A DNA stretch of 64,000 nucleotides from contig NZ_DASUCC010000061.1 of the NCBI RefSeq assembly GCF_035762905.1, positions 173,058 to 237,057 on the forward strand. Direction: 5' to 3'. The translations under genes were made by a program, and so were the position numbers. The notes under the pieces were generated by a model. That model was given only the letters and a program-made list of their open reading frames with translations, ran no database searches and was not told the DNA's origin. Shown here in pieces: positions 34,328 to 42,138 of this stretch (the stretch's first letter is position 1; the number at the start of each line of letters is the position of its first letter). This stretch comes from DASYTH01 sp035762905. Its GTDB lineage: Bacteria > Actinomycetota > Actinomycetes > Mycobacteriales > Pseudonocardiaceae.

Positions 34328-34900
34328 TCAGAACGTGCGTTCCATGACCACGCGGGCCGGCGACGGCTGCCGCGTGACCACGAATCCGTGCCGGGCGAAG
34401 AGGTTCTTGGTGCCGACGTAGAGATCGTCGACCCGGGCCTTCCGGCTGGTCGTGGGGTATCCCTCGACGACCGCGGCGCCGTGCGACCGGCTGTGCTCGC
34501 AGGCCGCGGCCAGCAGTTGGTCGGCGAAGCCGCGGCGGCGGTGTCCCGGCCGGACGAAGAAGCACGGCACCGACCACCGGCCCGGCTCGTCCCGGCCGGC
34601 CCGGCCGACGGCCGTGCTGGCCAGCCGGGGATAGGACGAGCGCGGCGCGACGGCACACCAGCCGACCGGCCGTTCCTCGTCGGAGTCCGGCGGCCCGCCG
34701 TAGGCAAGCAGGCCGACCGAGACGTCGGTGTCCAGCGACGCCCGCAGCGCCGTCCGGTTGCCGGAACCGGCCTGGTAGACGCCTTTGGTTGCCCGCCACC
34801 ACATGCACCAGCAGCCGGCGCAGGCGCCGTTGCGGCCGAACAGCTCCTCGAGGTCGGCCCAGGCCTCGCCGGACAGCGGCACGATTCGCTTGATGATCAT
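34328..34900 (-). CDS. GNAT family N-acetyltransferase
   Basis: This 190-residue GNAT has a cysteine-rich CAGCWCMWWRATKG near the N-terminus, the acetyl-CoA loop VRPGHRRRGFADQLLAAA and VGWCAVAP. The ATG at 34900 has GAGG six bases upstream. Proteins of this subgroup are common in actinomycetes and acetylate small amines. Next to a stand-alone A domain in a cluster that may make a reactive hydrazine, N-acylation of an intermediate or self-resistance is plausible. It is unlike the FkbH-type GNAT at 4916. Confidence 0.87.
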   Translation of the reverse strand: MIIKRIVPLSGEAWADLEELFGRNGACAGCWCMWWRATKGVYQAGSGNRTALRASLDTDVSVGLLAYGGPPDSDEERPVGWCAVAPRSSYPRLASTAVGRAGRDEPGRWSVPCFFVRPGHRRRGFADQLLAAACEHSRSHGAAVVEGYPTTSRKARVDDLYVGTKNLFARHGFVVTRQPSPARVVMERTF

Positions 34901-34935
34901 TGGAAGCCTCGCAGCCTTCGGATTGGACGTGTGCG

Positions 34936-35616
34936 ATGACTCAGGGACACAACGGAATTTCGACCACGGCCGAGGAGATGCGGCGGTTCCGCCGGGTGGC
35001 CGGCCAGTTCGCCACCGGGGTGGCGGTGGCCACCAGCATCGCCGAGGACGTGCCGATCGGCATGACGGTCAACGCGTTCGCGACGGTCTCGCTGGATCCG
35101 GCGCTGCTGCTGATCTGCCTGCGCAACGGCTCCCGACTGCAGACCGGCATCGAGGCGTCCGGGGAGTTCGCGGTGACCATCCTGGCCGCGGACCAGCGCT
35201 GGCAGGCCCAGTGGTTCGCCAACCGGACCCGGCCGGCCAGCGCCGCCGCGTTCGCCGGGGTGGCGATGCGGCGGGCGCCGGTGACCGGGTGCCCGGTGCT
35301 CGGCGACGGCCTGGCGTTCTTCGACTGCCGGGTCGCGGAGCTCTACCCCGGCGGCGACCACACCATCGTGCTCGGCGCGGTCGCCGCCTGCGGCGAACTG
35401 CGGTCGCGGGAGCCGCTGCTGTTCGCCAGCGGAGGATTCGTTTCCCTGGAAGGTCATCGGGCCGCAGTCGGCTCGGCGGCGGGTTCGGCGGCGTGTTCGG
35501 CGTCCTCGGGCTCCGGCTTGTCCACCTCGGCCACGGCTTCGGCGGTGACCACCCGCAGGAACGGGATCACCAGCAGCGCGCAGATGACCGCGAAGAAGCC
35601 GAACGCGACCCGGTAG
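34936..35616 (+). CDS. Flavin reductase (NADH:FMN oxidoreductase-like)
   Basis: This 226-residue protein starts at the ATG at 34936. The core fits the flavin reductase domain of two-component monooxygenases: FRRVAGQFATGVAVATS, GMTVNAFATVSLDPALLLICL and a late GGDHTIVLGAVAACG. It would supply reduced flavin to a partner oxygenase. No obvious reductase-dependent monooxygenase is next to it, so it may serve the acyl-CoA-dehydrogenase-like enzymes. The last 55 residues are Ser/Ala/Thr-rich and overlap the convergent MFS gene by 163 bases; they may not be functional. Confidence 0.85.
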   Translation: MTQGHNGISTTAEEMRRFRRVAGQFATGVAVATSIAEDVPIGMTVNAFATVSLDPALLLICLRNGSRLQTGIEASGEFAVTILAADQRWQAQWFANRTRPASAAAFAGVAMRRAPVTGCPVLGDGLAFFDCRVAELYPGGDHTIVLGAVAACGELRSREPLLFASGGFVSLEGHRAAVGSAAGSAACSASSGSGLSTSATASAVTTRRNGITSSAQMTAKKPNATR

Positions 35617-36776
35617 CCGATCAGGGTGGCCAGCACACCGGCGATGGCCGCGGCGACCGGGGTCATGCCCCAGCCGACCAGCCGGCTCGCGGCGCTGAAC
35701 CGGCCGAGCATGTCGTTGGGAACAAGGGTTTGGTAGATCACCCGGGAGTTCACCGTCCACATCGTCCCGCCGAGTCCGGCGACGAACGCGGCCGCGCCGA
35801 TGGCCACCGCGCTCAGCGGCCGGGCCGGTACCAGCGCGGGCACGGCGACCAGCGCGAACGATCCGATGATGTCCACGAACATCGACCAGCGCCGGCCGAG
35901 CAGCCGGTTCATCGGTCCGACCAGGACGGTGCCGATCACGCCACCGGCGCCGAGGCAGGTCAGCAGCAGGCCGAACTGCCGCTCGTCCAGGCCGAGCGGC
36001 CCGCCGACGGCATAGGCGGGCAGGATGGCGATCCAGGCGCCCCAGCAGCCGGCCATGACCGCGATCAGCAGCGCCATGGTGCGCAACAGCTTGTGCCGCC
36101 ACAGGAACAGCAGGCCGTCCTTGAGCTCGACGTTGACCGGTTGGCGTTCCTTGGTCGGCGTGGCGACGAAGTTGCCGACCAGCAGGACCAGCAACAGGGC
36201 GCCGACCACGTAGATCACTCCGGTGGTGCCCAGGGCGATGGCGAACCCGGCCGCGACCAGGAAACCGCCGATCGGGGCACCGACGAAGCCGTGGCTGAGG
36301 TACTCGATCGCGGTGATCCGGGTGTTGACGACCTGCCAGCGGGACTTGGGCACCGCGCTCGGGATGATCGACGCGCCGGAGGTCACCGCCACCACCTCGG
36401 CGACGCCCAGCGCGATGGCGATGGCGTAGATCAGCGGCAGGCTCATCATGTCGGCCAGGTAGGCGAGCAGCAGGATCCCGGCCGCGACCATCCGGGCGAC
36501 CTCCGCGCCCAGCATGAGGGAGCGCCGGTCCTTGCGGTCCACGAACACGCCGATGTGCAGGGCGGTCAGCAGCCAGGGCAGCGTGCACAGCACGGCGACC
36601 AGCGCGATCAGCCCGGGGGAGTCGGTGAGCTGCACGGCCAGCAGCGGCAGCGCCACCCGGGTCACCGCGTCGCCGATATTCGTGGATGCGGTGAACGCCA
36701 CCAGCAGCCATTCGTTGCGCCCGCCCCGGCTTTTCACTTGGACCTTTTCCGGCTCGGCGGATGTCTGCACGGACAC
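35454..36776 (-). CDS. MFS efflux transporter
   Basis: This 440-residue major facilitator protein has about 12 hydrophobic segments, the loop motif GVFVDRKDRRSLMLGAEVAR after the second segment, and GPMNRLLGRRWSMF in the second half. It resembles EntS-like and macrolide-type exporters. The GTG start at 36776 is preceded by AGAGGAG. Lying at the edge of the cluster, it probably exports the product and gives self-protection. The C-terminus is acidic and Ala-rich, and it overlaps the flavin reductase gene on the other strand. Confidence 0.92.
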   Translation of the reverse strand: MSVQTSAEPEKVQVKSRGGRNEWLLVAFTASTNIGDAVTRVALPLLAVQLTDSPGLIALVAVLCTLPWLLTALHIGVFVDRKDRRSLMLGAEVARMVAAGILLLAYLADMMSLPLIYAIAIALGVAEVVAVTSGASIIPSAVPKSRWQVVNTRITAIEYLSHGFVGAPIGGFLVAAGFAIALGTTGVIYVVGALLLVLLVGNFVATPTKERQPVNVELKDGLLFLWRHKLLRTMALLIAVMAGCWGAWIAILPAYAVGGPLGLDERQFGLLLTCLGAGGVIGTVLVGPMNRLLGRRWSMFVDIIGSFALVAVPALVPARPLSAVAIGAAAFVAGLGGTMWTVNSRVIYQTLVPNDMLGRFSAASRLVGWGMTPVAAAIAGVLATLIGYRVAFGFFAVICALLVIPFLRVVTAEAVAEVDKPEPEDAEHAAEPAAEPTAAR

Positions 36777-36876
36777 CGGTTTCTCCTCTCGCCGTACTAA
36801 CCATAGGACACAGATAACGGGTTAGGAGCGTTCAAGAGTTAGGCTGTTGGTGTCAAGCGTGGAAAAGGGCGAAACT

Positions 36877-37437
36877 ATGCAGCACGTGACGCACCCATTG
36901 CCGGCCTGGCTCGAGCCGGTGCTGGCCTTCATCAACACCGTCGACGTCGAAACCGGCACCGACGACCTGGCCTCCGGCCCACCGGCCCTGGCCACCTGGC
37001 TGCGCTCCCGCCGGGCCATCCCCCGCACGGCCCCCGTCTCCTGGCCCGACCACCGCCTCGCCCTCGACCTCCGTACCGGCCTGCGCGCCCTCGCCCTGCA
37101 CAACAACGGCGGCCCTCCCGACCCCGCCGCCACCGATCTCCTCACCGGCGCCCTGTCCCGCCTCCCCCTCGTCGCCGCCCTCCCCCCGACCCCCCTGCGC
37201 CCCCACCGCCTCCCGCCCACCCGGGCCGCCCTGGCCCACCTGGCCGCCGCCTACACCCAGGCCGTCGCCACCACCCAGTGGTCCCGCATCCGCCAATGCC
37301 CCGCCACCGACTGCGCCTGGGCCTTCTGGGACTCCTCCGCCAAAGGCTCCCGCCGCTGGTGCAGCATGTCCGTCTGCGGCAACCGCGCCAAAGTCCGCGC
37401 CTTCACCCGCCGCAACAAGCTCACCCCCCACCACTAA
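36877..37437 (+). CDS. CGNR zinc-finger regulator
   Basis: This 186-residue protein has an N-terminal ABATE-type domain (WLEPVLAFINTVDVETGTDDL) and the C-terminal CGNR zinc finger: CPATDCAWAFWDSSAKGSRRWCSMSVCGNRAKVR. Four cysteines bind zinc. Family members are DNA-binding regulators, often beside the gene they control; here the divergent neighbour is the MFS exporter, so it may regulate export. The ATG at 36877 follows a purine-rich GAAAAGGGCG. A degenerate copy of its 3' end lies at about 40236-40345. Confidence 0.88.
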   Translation: MQHVTHPLPAWLEPVLAFINTVDVETGTDDLASGPPALATWLRSRRAIPRTAPVSWPDHRLALDLRTGLRALALHNNGGPPDPAATDLLTGALSRLPLVAALPPTPLRPHRLPPTRAALAHLAAAYTQAVATTQWSRIRQCPATDCAWAFWDSSAKGSRRWCSMSVCGNRAKVRAFTRRNKLTPHH

Positions 37438-37494
37438 CCCCACGCCCACCCGCGAGTCCCTGCCCCCAGCCCCCGAACTCCCGGCCCAGCCTCC

Positions 37495-37704
37495 GAGTTG
37501 CCGGCTCCAGCAGCCGAGTTCCGAGTCCCAATCGCTGAGTTGCCGGCTCCAGCAGCCGAGTTCCGACTCCCAGCCGCTGAGTTGCCGGCTCCAGCAGCCG
37601 AGTTCCGAGTCCCAGCCGCTGAGTTGCCGGCTCCAGCAACTGAGTTCCGAGTCCCAGCCGCTGAGTTGCCGGCTCCAGCAGCCGGGCTCCCGGCCCCAGG
37701 GCTA
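37495..37704. repeat. 42-base tandem repeat, about five copies
   Basis: Copies begin at 37495, 37537, 37579, 37621 and 37663. Each begins GAGTTGCCGGCTCCAGCA and the last is shortened. The period is 14 codons, so several frames remain open on both strands, but no start, ribosome-binding site or domain supports a gene. It begins 57 bases after the CGNR gene. There are no unique spacers, so it is not a CRISPR array. Confidence 0.92.
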
Positions 37705-37881
37705 CGACATGCCGGTTCCGGCAGCCGGGTTCCCGGTTGGCAGAGGTCCCCGGCTCCGTCGGAACGCCCGGGTCGGTCACCCTGGCAGAGCTGGGCCTGG
37801 CGTTCCGTGGCGCGGTTGTGGGTAGGCGCCTCGTGCACCGATCCCGGGCGCGGCCTACCCCCAACCGCGCACCCGAGTCGC

Positions 37882-37908
37882 CGGCCGGGCCGCTGCGCGG
37901 CCCGGCCG
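37882..37908. terminator. GC-rich hairpin between convergent genes
   Basis: A perfect 12-base stem (37882-37893 with 37897-37908) closes a 3-base loop. It lies between the CGNR gene and the convergent membrane-protein gene. No T-run follows, so termination is likely only by analogy with other GC-rich hairpins in actinomycetes. Bases 37705-37881 hold nothing else I recognise. Confidence 0.45.
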
Positions 37909-37948
37909 CGCAGCGGGCGGGCGGGTCGGGTCGGGCCGGGCCGGGGTG

Positions 37949-38311
37949 TTATCGGGTGGGGTCGCTGTCAATGGTCGGCAGGATCACTGTTGGGAACTGG
38001 CCCTGGTCGTCCGGGCGGATGGGACTTGCGGCGAAGTCGTCGACTGGCCAGTTGAGGCGTAGGCCGTGACCGTTCCCGATGGCTTCCTCCAGCAGCTCGG
38101 GCACGGTGATGGCTTCGCCTTGGCCGTAGAAGCGGTGCAGGGGGCGGTCTGACTTGTGGCGGGGAGGCCGAGGTCTTGTCTGCTGGGAGATCTTCAGCGC
38201 TCGGCGCCGTTGCCTTCGGTGGTGGGAACTTGCTGCCAGGTAGCCGATTGTGGCGGCCAAGGTTACTGCTGCAGCCAGGATGGCGGTCTGTGCCATGAGG
38301 ACCGGGTCCAT
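37949..38311 (-). CDS. Small membrane-anchored hypothetical protein
   Basis: This 120-residue protein has one N-terminal hydrophobic segment, MAQTAILAAAVTLAATIGYLA, followed by a basic stretch (HHRRQRRRALK) and a soluble tail. The layout suggests a type II or N-in membrane anchor with the basic part in the cytoplasm. I recognise no family. The ATG at 38311 is used; an ATG at 38296 is equally possible, and neither has a clear ribosome-binding site. It lies 37 bases downstream of the AMED_5909-like gene and may share its transcript. Confidence 0.5.
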   Translation of the reverse strand: MDPVLMAQTAILAAAVTLAATIGYLAASSHHRRQRRRALKISQQTRPRPPRHKSDRPLHRFYGQGEAITVPELLEEAIGNGHGLRLNWPVDDFAASPIRPDDQGQFPTVILPTIDSDPTR

Positions 38312-38348
38312 TTGCGACTGATTCGGCGCTCGTGAAACTGGGCCACCG

Positions 38349-38624
38349 TTATCCGGTCATGTCTGGGGTGGTCTTGGTGGGTGAGGCCAGCTCCTGTGCG
38401 ATGGCCTGGGCCTTCTCCTGTTCGAATCCGGCCCAGTACAACGCTTCGTGATGGTGGAAGCGGTCGATGTCCGCGATCTCGGTGTAGACGCGGGCGGCGA
38501 GTTGACGGAAGGCACGCCAGGCGACGAGGGGGGCTTGACGGTTGGGTTGGACCTTCATCAGGGCTTCGTGTGCCTGGGCGAGAGTCTTCGGGGTGGGGTG
38601 GAGGCTGATCCGCTGGGAAGACAT
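38349..38624 (-). CDS. AMED_5909-like small protein
   Basis: This 91-residue helical protein contains TLAQAHEALMKVQPNRQAPLVAWRAFRQLAARVYTEIADIDRFHHHEALYWAG. The HHHEALYWA stretch recalls small proteins named AMED_5909 family, common in Pseudonocardiaceae near XRE/DUF397 pairs. Its function is unknown. It is divergent from the XRE gene, with twin palindromes in the shared gap, so the two are probably co-regulated. The ATG at 38624 is the last start before the conserved part. Confidence 0.65.
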   Translation of the reverse strand: MSSQRISLHPTPKTLAQAHEALMKVQPNRQAPLVAWRAFRQLAARVYTEIADIDRFHHHEALYWAGFEQEKAQAIAQELASPTKTTPDMTG

Positions 38625-38781
38625 GAAGATCACTGCTCTCTCGGGGTGTGCGGGTGGCCATCGGCTCAGGTGGATGCGGCGAGGCCGGAGAAGGTCGGGG
38701 CGACCCCGGCCCCGCCGCGGCTCGTGAGGTGACGGGCGGAGCGGGTGTAGCTTCGGCGGCACTGTGGGTGCGCGGTCGACG

Positions 38782-38816
38782 ACTGGTGCGCACCAGTATC
38801 AGTGGTGCGCACCAGT
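38782..38816. promoter_or_regulatory. Twin palindromes in the XRE divergent promoter
   Basis: The 12-base palindrome TGGTGCGCACCA occurs at 38784-38795 and again at 38803-38814, with centres 19 bases apart. The first copy extends to a perfect 16-base palindrome (38782-38797). The pair lies in the gap between the AMED_5909-like and XRE genes, about 60 bases before the XRE start. It fits a dimeric regulator bound twice on nearly the same helix face. Confidence 0.7.
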
Positions 38817-38877
38817 TGCGCAAGACGACGGTCGGGCACCTTCGTTATGGCTGCTTGTGACCATTAGGGTTTGGCCC

Positions 38878-39738
38878 ATGCACCCGTTTGGCGCAGGCAC
38901 GCCGCGAGCTTTGACGCTGGCGGCTGTGCTGCGTGAGGCACGCGAGCGCGCCGGCATCAGCGTGCGGGAGTTGGCCCGACGCCTCCAGGTGGCGCACACC
39001 ACCGTCGGACGCTGGGAAGGCGGCCGGACCGTGCCCAGCGCCGAAGACGTCTCGGCGGTGCTGGCCTGTCTGAAGATCGCCGGTGACGAGCGCGAGCACA
39101 TCCTGTCGCTCGCCCGTGGCTCTGCCGCCGATGACTGGCTGGCGGCCGGGCCACCAGGGATCTCCAAGCAACTCACCGGGGTCATGGAGTGCGAGCGCAC
39201 CGCTCGTCACATCACCGAGTGGGCGCCGTTGGTCATTCCCGGCGTGCTCCAGACCAGTGACTACATGCGGGCCATGTTGGCGCAAGGGACCTTGCCGCCC
39301 GGCGAGGTCGAGACACGGGTGATGTTGCGGATGGCCCGCCGGGACGCCTTCACCCGCCGGCGCGATCCGACTCGCCTGGTGGCTCTCATCGGCGAACCGG
39401 CCATCCACGGCGGCATCGGCGGCGAGGCCGTGATGCTCGACCAGCTTCGTCACCTGCTCGACGTTGCCGAACTGGCGACGGTCACGGTGCAGATCGTCAG
39501 CGTGTCCGGCGAGTGGCATCCAGGCCACGCCGGACCGTTCATGCTCTACGAATTCGACAAGGGTATGCGGCCCATCGTTTACCTGGAACATCATCGTTCA
39601 GGTGCGTTCGTGGTCGATGAAACCGACCTGAGTAGTTACCGGGCGGCCGTCGAAACCATCCGAGGTGTGGGGCTGAGTCCGGACGAGTCCCGAGAACATA
39701 TTGCCCACCTCATCACCAGTATGGAGGCAGCCTCATGA
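38878..39738 (+). CDS. XRE-family regulator with DUF5753-type ligand region
   Basis: This 286-residue protein has an N-terminal helix-turn-helix (AGISVRELARRLQVAHTTVGRWEGGRTVPS) and a long C-terminal part typical of actinomycete XRE/DUF5753 proteins (PLVIPGVLQTSDYMRAML; HAGPFMLYEF; VYLEHH). Such regulators pair with a small DUF397 protein, which follows here with a 4-base overlap. TAGGGT at 38865-38870 ends seven bases before the ATG at 38878, suggesting a leaderless transcript. The twin palindromes upstream are its likely binding site. Confidence 0.92.
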   Translation: MHPFGAGTPRALTLAAVLREARERAGISVRELARRLQVAHTTVGRWEGGRTVPSAEDVSAVLACLKIAGDEREHILSLARGSAADDWLAAGPPGISKQLTGVMECERTARHITEWAPLVIPGVLQTSDYMRAMLAQGTLPPGEVETRVMLRMARRDAFTRRRDPTRLVALIGEPAIHGGIGGEAVMLDQLRHLLDVAELATVTVQIVSVSGEWHPGHAGPFMLYEFDKGMRPIVYLEHHRSGAFVVDETDLSSYRAAVETIRGVGLSPDESREHIAHLITSMEAAS

Positions 39739-39923
39739 GCAGATTCCGACAGTGGCGGAAGTCGAGCTACAGCAACGAAGACGGGGCATGCGTCGAGGTC
39801 GTGAACTCACTCGATGCGGTGCGGGACAGCAAGAACCCCGGCGGGTCGAAATTGACGGTGGACGTCCGGTTGTTCGTGCGCGCCGTCAAGGATCAATACT
39901 TCGACAAATATGGCCGACACTAA
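39735..39923 (+). CDS. DUF397 protein
   Basis: This 62-residue protein has the DUF397 pattern: RQWRKSSYSNEDGACVEV near the start, then VRDSKNPGGSKLTV and the FVRAVKDQ tail. DUF397 proteins are partners of XRE/DUF5753 regulators, as in the BldB/WhiJ-type systems that affect development. It overlaps the XRE gene by 4 bases. It has normal length and appears intact. Confidence 0.93.
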   Translation: MSRFRQWRKSSYSNEDGACVEVVNSLDAVRDSKNPGGSKLTVDVRLFVRAVKDQYFDKYGRH

Positions 39924-40470
39924 ACAGTGAGGTTCCCGCGCTGGCGCACATCACCACCAGAGTCAGACGCCGGGCCACCAGATCCTGGTGAAGCTCCGCC
40001 AGGGCTGCACGGTGCCAGCGGGATTAAAATAGACGTTCCCCGCCACTAAAGATCAAGTTGATGTTACGCGATACGGGCAGAGCGTCTATTTCGGGCAGTT
40101 CTGAAAGTCGGCGTGGAGTTCCTGGTGGATGAGTTCTCACCACAAGATCCGGATCCCCGCCGCAACAGGAGGGTCCGGAATGGCCGTGTCGATGATCGTG
40201 GCGGACCTCAGGCGGCGACACGGATCCCATTCAGGAAAGGCCGCGCCTTCACCGCCGCAACAAGCCCACCCCCACCCCTGACCTCGAGCCCACCCGCGAG
40301 TCCCCAGTCCCAGCGCCACGACATGCCGGTTCGGGCAGCCGTTGCGGTCGACGTCGCCAGCGCCGTGGTGAAAGCCGAGCGGGAACTCGAGGTGGTCCGG
40401 ATCGTGCAGCACGCAACAGCTGCCAAAGCCGGGCCTCGTCGACGGCCATCGACTCCCCATTGTGCCCCGG
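39924..40470. other. Non-coding stretch with a degraded CGNR-gene tail
   Basis: No intact gene is visible in these roughly 550 bases. Bases 40236-40345 resemble the 3' end of the CGNR gene and the DNA beyond its tandem repeats (separate entry). Short open frames here lack ribosome-binding sites and recognisable content. Confidence 0.6.
40236..40345 (+). pseudogene. Remnant of a CGNR gene 3' end and its downstream DNA
   Basis: Bases 40236-40270 align with 37391-37425, the codons for the last residues of the CGNR protein (core CCGCCGCAACAAG). CCCACCCGCGAGTCCC at about 40289-40304 matches 37445-37460. GACATGCCGGTTC near 40319-40331 then matches the DNA just after the 42-base repeats. The repeats themselves are missing and small indels break the frame. 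The copy is therefore a duplicated, degraded tail. Confidence 0.7.
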
Positions 40471-40499
40471 CTTTCAGCCGGCCTTAAGACGGCCTGAAG
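40471..40499. promoter_or_regulatory. SARP-type direct heptamer repeats before secreted-protein genes
   Basis: Three heptamers, CTTTCAG, CCTTAAG and CCTGAAG (40471, 40482, 40493), recur every 11 bases with 4-base gaps. Direct heptamers with an 11-base period are the typical binding pattern of SARP-type winged-helix domains. The site lies 55 bases before the ATG at 40555. A related set stands before the gene at 45433, and a regulator with a SARP-type DNA-binding domain is encoded between them. Confidence 0.7.
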
Positions 40500-40554
40500 G
40501 TGTGTTGCCCAGCCTTGTCGCGATCCAGCGCACGTTGCGGACAAGGAGGGATCG

Positions 40555-41373
40555 ATGAGAGGCAAACGAACGAGACGGTGGCTGTCGGTGACCGGGCTGC
40601 TGGTCGCGCTCACCGGGGTGGGCCTGGCCGCGCCCGGGACGGCGGCGGCGGCGCCCATTCCGGGGCTGGCCCGGCACGCGTTCACGGTGCCCGGCGGCGC
40701 CGGGTTCGCGGCCGCGACGGTGTCCTGTCCGACGCCGCACGTGGTGTACGGGCTGGGCGGAGAGATCCACAACGGCAACGGCGAGGTGCACATGGTGTCC
40801 CTGTTGCCGAATGCGGCGCTGACCGCGGTCACGGTCATCGCGGCGCCCAGGGTGGCCCCCGTGGCGCCGTGGCGGCTGACCGCCTACGCCATCTGCGGCC
40901 GGGATGTACCTGCCACGCCACACCTTGAGGTCAACCCGGTCGCGTCCTGGGTGGACGTGGAGACGTGCAACGGCGCCAGCCGGCTGTACGGCACCGGCGC
41001 CCGGCAAACCGGCGGCCCCGCCGCCACGCTGCGTGAGATGGTGCCGAACGCGCCGGCCTTCCCGCCGATCGCCGTGCGGGCCAGCGTGAACCCGCCGGCC
41101 GGCGCGCCGGGCGTCGCGGCCGCGGCGATCTGCGGCATCCCGCAGCCCACCCTGCACTCGATCGTGGCGCCGGCCGCCGGATTCGGCAGCACGGTGACCT
41201 GCCCGGCGGGTGAGCTGGTGCACGGGACCGGCGGGCTGGTGCCCGGGGTCAACCCGAACATCGTGTTCGAGGGCATCGTGCCGAACCTGGCACTGACCCA
41301 GGTCAGGGTGACCGCGCGGAACGGCGGCACCGGGCTGCCCGAGCCGACCGTGGCGTTCGCCGTCTGCGCCTGA
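40555..41373 (+). CDS. Secreted repeat protein, first of three paralogues
   Basis: This 272-residue protein has an Arg/Lys-rich N-terminus, a hydrophobic stretch and an AAAAAP cleavage region, so it is probably exported. The mature part holds three copies of a module of about 75 residues with the pattern C(P)...VYG.GG...PN..LT.V.V...(W)RLTAYAICG; each copy ends in a Cys-containing strand. The modules may be small beta domains held by disulfides. Function is unknown. The ATG has AAGGAGGG upstream. It is followed 30 bases later by a paralogue, presumably in the same transcript. Confidence 0.85.
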   Translation: MRGKRTRRWLSVTGLLVALTGVGLAAPGTAAAAPIPGLARHAFTVPGGAGFAAATVSCPTPHVVYGLGGEIHNGNGEVHMVSLLPNAALTAVTVIAAPRVAPVAPWRLTAYAICGRDVPATPHLEVNPVASWVDVETCNGASRLYGTGARQTGGPAATLREMVPNAPAFPPIAVRASVNPPAGAPGVAAAAICGIPQPTLHSIVAPAAGFGSTVTCPAGELVHGTGGLVPGVNPNIVFEGIVPNLALTQVRVTARNGGTGLPEPTVAFAVCA

Positions 41374-41403
41374 GCAGTTCCAGACAGGAAGGGGAGGATT
41401 CTC

Positions 41404-42135
41404 ATGCGAGCACGATCGGGGCTGGTGACCGGTGTGTTGGTGGCCGGGTTGGTCGCCGGGGCGCCGGTGGCGGCCGGCGCCGCGGTGACCAACCCGCCGG
41501 TCGGGGTCGGCGCGAGCGGCATCGGAACCGCGACGGCGGTCTGTCCACAAGGGACGCTCGTGTACGGCACGGGCGGCAACAGCCGGCGCGGGGTCCGGGC
41601 GGTCGTCCCGGACAGCCAGCTCCGCAGGGTCACGGTGACCGCCGCCGATCCGGCCGCCGCGGTGACGGCCTACGCGCTGTGCGGCGGCCCGGCCGCCGCG
41701 CCGCGGTTGGTCGCCGCCGGCGGGCAGGGCAGCAGCGCGACGGTGGCCTGTCCCGACGGGACCACGCTGTCCGGCACGGGCGGCGCCGCGAGCGGATTCC
41801 TCACCGGGATCGCGCCCAACCTGGATCTCGGCACGGTCACGGTGACCGGCACCGGCGGGAGCACCCGGGCGTACGGGATCTGCGGTGACTTCCCGAACCT
41901 TTTGCTGGTCAAGGTCAGCAGCCCGTACGACGCCGAATCTCCGAAGGTGGCGACGGCGGACTGTCCGATCGGGATGGACCTGTTCAACGGCTCCGCCACG
42001 GTGAAGGACGGCGGCAACATCATCGCGCTGGGTGCCGCCCTCAACTTCGCCGCCGATTCGGTGACGGCGACCGGTTGGGACGTCTCGCCAGGGTTGGCGC
42101 GCTGGTCGGTGACCGCGTTCGCCACCTGCGGGTGA
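41404..42135 (+). CDS. Secreted repeat protein, second paralogue
   Basis: This 243-residue protein has a signal peptide (MRARSGLVTGVLVAGLVAGAPVAAGAA) and three modules of the same type: VCPQGTLVYGTGG...VTAYALCGG, ACPDGTTLSGTGG...AYGICGD, and DCPIGMDLFNGSA...VTAFATCG. Each module keeps two cysteines. It is probably a secreted or cell-wall protein of unknown role. It converges on the large regulator gene with a 3-base gap, so no separate terminator space exists. Confidence 0.85.
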   Translation: MRARSGLVTGVLVAGLVAGAPVAAGAAVTNPPVGVGASGIGTATAVCPQGTLVYGTGGNSRRGVRAVVPDSQLRRVTVTAADPAAAVTAYALCGGPAAAPRLVAAGGQGSSATVACPDGTTLSGTGGAASGFLTGIAPNLDLGTVTVTGTGGSTRAYGICGDFPNLLLVKVSSPYDAESPKVATADCPIGMDLFNGSATVKDGGNIIALGAALNFAADSVTATGWDVSPGLARWSVTAFATCG

Positions 42136-42138
42136 TCC

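Noticed and set aside
29633..34939. A very long forward frame crossing the C-T-TE gene, the terminator and the leftward A domain
   Set aside because: It crosses a strong hairpin and genes on both strands and has shadow-type composition.
37495..37704. Tandem repeat considered as a CRISPR array or a repeat protein gene
   Set aside because: Units abut directly without unique spacers, and no start signal or cas genes are present.
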